Made by a program: the position numbers and the translations under genes. Under the pieces are notes generated by a model, which searched no databases, was not told where the DNA came from, and saw nothing but the letters and a program-made list of their open reading frames with translations. 64,000 bases of DNA. Origin: Sphagnum compactum. Lineage: Eukaryota > Bryophyta > Sphagnopsida > Sphagnales. The stretch spans positions 8,958,157-9,022,156 of the forward strand of contig OZ234503.1 in NCBI GenBank assembly GCA_965153455.1. Reading direction: 5' to 3'. Positions 62,286 through 64,000 of this stretch are shown piece after piece; position 1 is the stretch's first letter, and each line of letters begins with the position of its first letter.

Positions 62286-63818
62286 ATGGAAGCTCTGTGG
62301 AGATTGGCGTATCTGCTGGAGCCGGCGTCAGTGGTTTTGATAGCCACTGCGGTGTTTGTGGTGTCAGCCTCGGCGCAGCGGGCTTTGACTTTCGAAAAGG
62401 AATCTGAAAGACACAGGGATTTTGCAGAAGCATCCATAACCCTAGACAGTTCACAGGCTTTGATGATTCCTATAGCTAGTTCCTGCAGCCTCCTGCTCAT
62501 GTTCTATCTGTTTGCATCCATGTCCCAGTTCATTATGGCTTTCACTGCAGTGGCATCAGCTTCCTCTCTAGCGTTTTGCATGGCCCCTTATGTGACATAC
62601 ATGAATTCGCAAATGGGGTTACTGGATCCCATCATTGTGAACCGTGGCTGCTGTGGCTCCTTCAGCCGAACACAGGGCTTGCTGGTTGTGGTCAGTTGTG
62701 TGGTGGTTGCAGCTTGGCTTGTGACGGGTCATTGGCTCTTGAACAACGTACTTGGCATCTCAATCTGCATTGCATTTGTGAGCCATGTCCGGCTTCCAAA
62801 TATCAAGATCTGTGCACTCCTGCTCCTGTGTCTATTTGTGTACGACATCTTCTGGGTGTTTTTTTCTGAGCAATTCTTTGGCTCCAACGTTATGGTATCT
62901 GTGGCCACTCAACAGGCATCCAATCCCATCCACACTGTGGCCAGCTCTTTGAATTTGCAGGGCCTTTCACAAGCAATCACAAAGAAACTGGAGCTTCCCG
63001 TGAAGCTAGTCTTCCCCCGCAATTTACTCGGAGGATGGATTCCAAGCGGCAGTGGAGGAACAGAGTTTCTGATGCTTGGCCTTGGAGATATGGTATCTTT
63101 CTCTCATTCTTCACAATTCTGCCTGTTACACACCCTTCTGATATGCATCAAAATGCAGTCTGTGTCTCTGAACCCATTGAAGGCACAGAACTGGAGATTC
63201 TGTAGAACAGAGAAATTGATCAGCAACTTTTCTTTAGTCTACTGGCAACGAAAGAGAAAAGTGCTCCTGTCAAGTGGGTTTCTTTTAGTTTTTCTCCTTC
63301 TCTTTTAGATTTTATTGAGCTATCAACCATGAATGAAGTTTTCTTGTTTTACATTCACCTCCACCCAAGTACATGAAAGTATGATGTCAGTGGTGATGTT
63401 ATGATAGGTGGTCAATACTAGGCACCTTGCTGCTGAAGGTCCCTGATTATGTGTATGGTTTTGGCTGTTGTTCAAAACTGCTCCTTGGTTTTGGATTTTG
63501 TTTTCTCTTGATGTAGGGTGGAGTTGCTGTTTTGTTTTCAGATCTGAAATGTCTACAGATGTAAATGGAACAAGGGCATTAAAAGCGGCTCAAACTGAAG
63601 GGTGTTTGTTGCAAACCATGCAGGCCATTCCAGGAATGCTTCTCGCTTTGGTTCTGTGTTTTGATCACCGGAAAGGGAGAGAACATGAGAATGAGGGCTC
63701 ATTCTCTAGAGGAAATCAGTACATTCGGTATGCCGTATGTGGCTATTCTATTGGCCTCATTACAGCTCTGGCTGCTGGCTTATTGAGTCAGTTGCCTCAA
63801 CCCGCCCTCCTTTATTTG
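62286..63818 (+). CDS. SPPL1: Signal peptide peptidase-like aspartic protease (SPPL1/SPPL3 type), 3' end outside window
   Basis: Exons 62286-63092 and 63624-63818, phase 0, GT/AG borders (donors GGTATC and GTAAGT). They encode 334 residues and continue beyond the window. The protein is a multipass GxGD intramembrane protease, a family that cleaves within transmembrane helices of type II proteins in the endomembrane system. Catalytic motifs: YD at 186-187 (LFVYDIFWVF), GLGD at 265-268 and PAL at 329-331 (QPALLYL). The block FVSHVRLPNIKICA and the short N-terminus without a protease-associated domain fit the SPPL1/SPPL3-type subgroup. The ATG at 62286 is the first in frame and matches the family's MExLWxLxYLLEP start. 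The final exons lie right of 64000. Confidence 0.95.
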
Positions 63819-64000
63819 GTAAGTTCCTCATGGCAATTGTGAATGTACTGGCATTCAGGACTGATGAAATGTTTTGCACAGATTCTCACCATGTATACAG
63901 CAGTTAAATGAGTTCATCTGGTGCCAGTGGAATGGATGCGTGGAAATTGCATTTACACTTTCTTGTAACCTCTTTTCATCAGTGTCTGCATAACCTATGA

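Overview
This is a nuclear window from a land plant. It carries intron-containing homologues of plant housekeeping genes with GT-AG splice sites, separated by long AT-rich intergenic DNA full of LTR retrotransposons, small inverted-repeat transposons and worn reverse-transcriptase relics. There is no bacterial-style gene packing and no CRISPR or rRNA; I recognised no intact tRNA gene. Several reverse-transcriptase relics look like families I associate with seed-free plants (bryophyte, lycophyte or fern grade), but I cannot name the species from the sequence.

Five transcription units can be supported. (1) 1-4716, minus: a WDR26/GID7-type LisH-CTLH-WD40 protein, five exons, 3' end beyond the window. 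(2) 18206-19519, minus: a 242-residue His-rich multipass membrane protein of the UreH/RcnA-like metal-transport fold. (3) 21132-24882, plus: a complete six-exon DDX3-type DEAD-box RNA helicase of 654 residues, head-to-head with gene 2. (4) 48452-48916, plus: an unrecognised 154-residue candidate protein. (5) 62286 to beyond the right edge, plus: a signal peptide peptidase-like intramembrane protease (SPPL1/SPPL3 type) with all three catalytic motifs inside the window. These genes show no functional linkage to one another.

The rest is mobile DNA. 7529-12656 is an old Ty1/copia element (minus) with 237-bp LTRs and a foldback element inserted in it (8634-8867, 8-bp target duplication). 29174-30083 and 42634-43242 are solo LTRs of one family in opposite orientation. 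Between them lies a GC-richer composite Ty3/gypsy chromovirus (30158-39900) bounded by a perfect 5-bp target duplication. It contains a third, internal LTR plus a second gag in reverse orientation, so it is a 9.7-kb chimera with a large inverted repeat. A hAT-like miniature element (37608-37863, 8-bp target duplication) interrupts its protease region.

53-59 kb is a decayed non-LTR-type reverse transcriptase reading leftwards. It is split by a 2.6-kb CACTA-like element (55291-57886) whose interior holds a long inverted repeat with two tRNA-like modules around a 0.75-kb minisatellite. Two further LINE fragments (49976-50779 minus; 60950-61397 plus) look like non-overlapping parts of one ORF type. 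Exon borders, LTR ends and target duplications were read by eye; percentages are hand counts.
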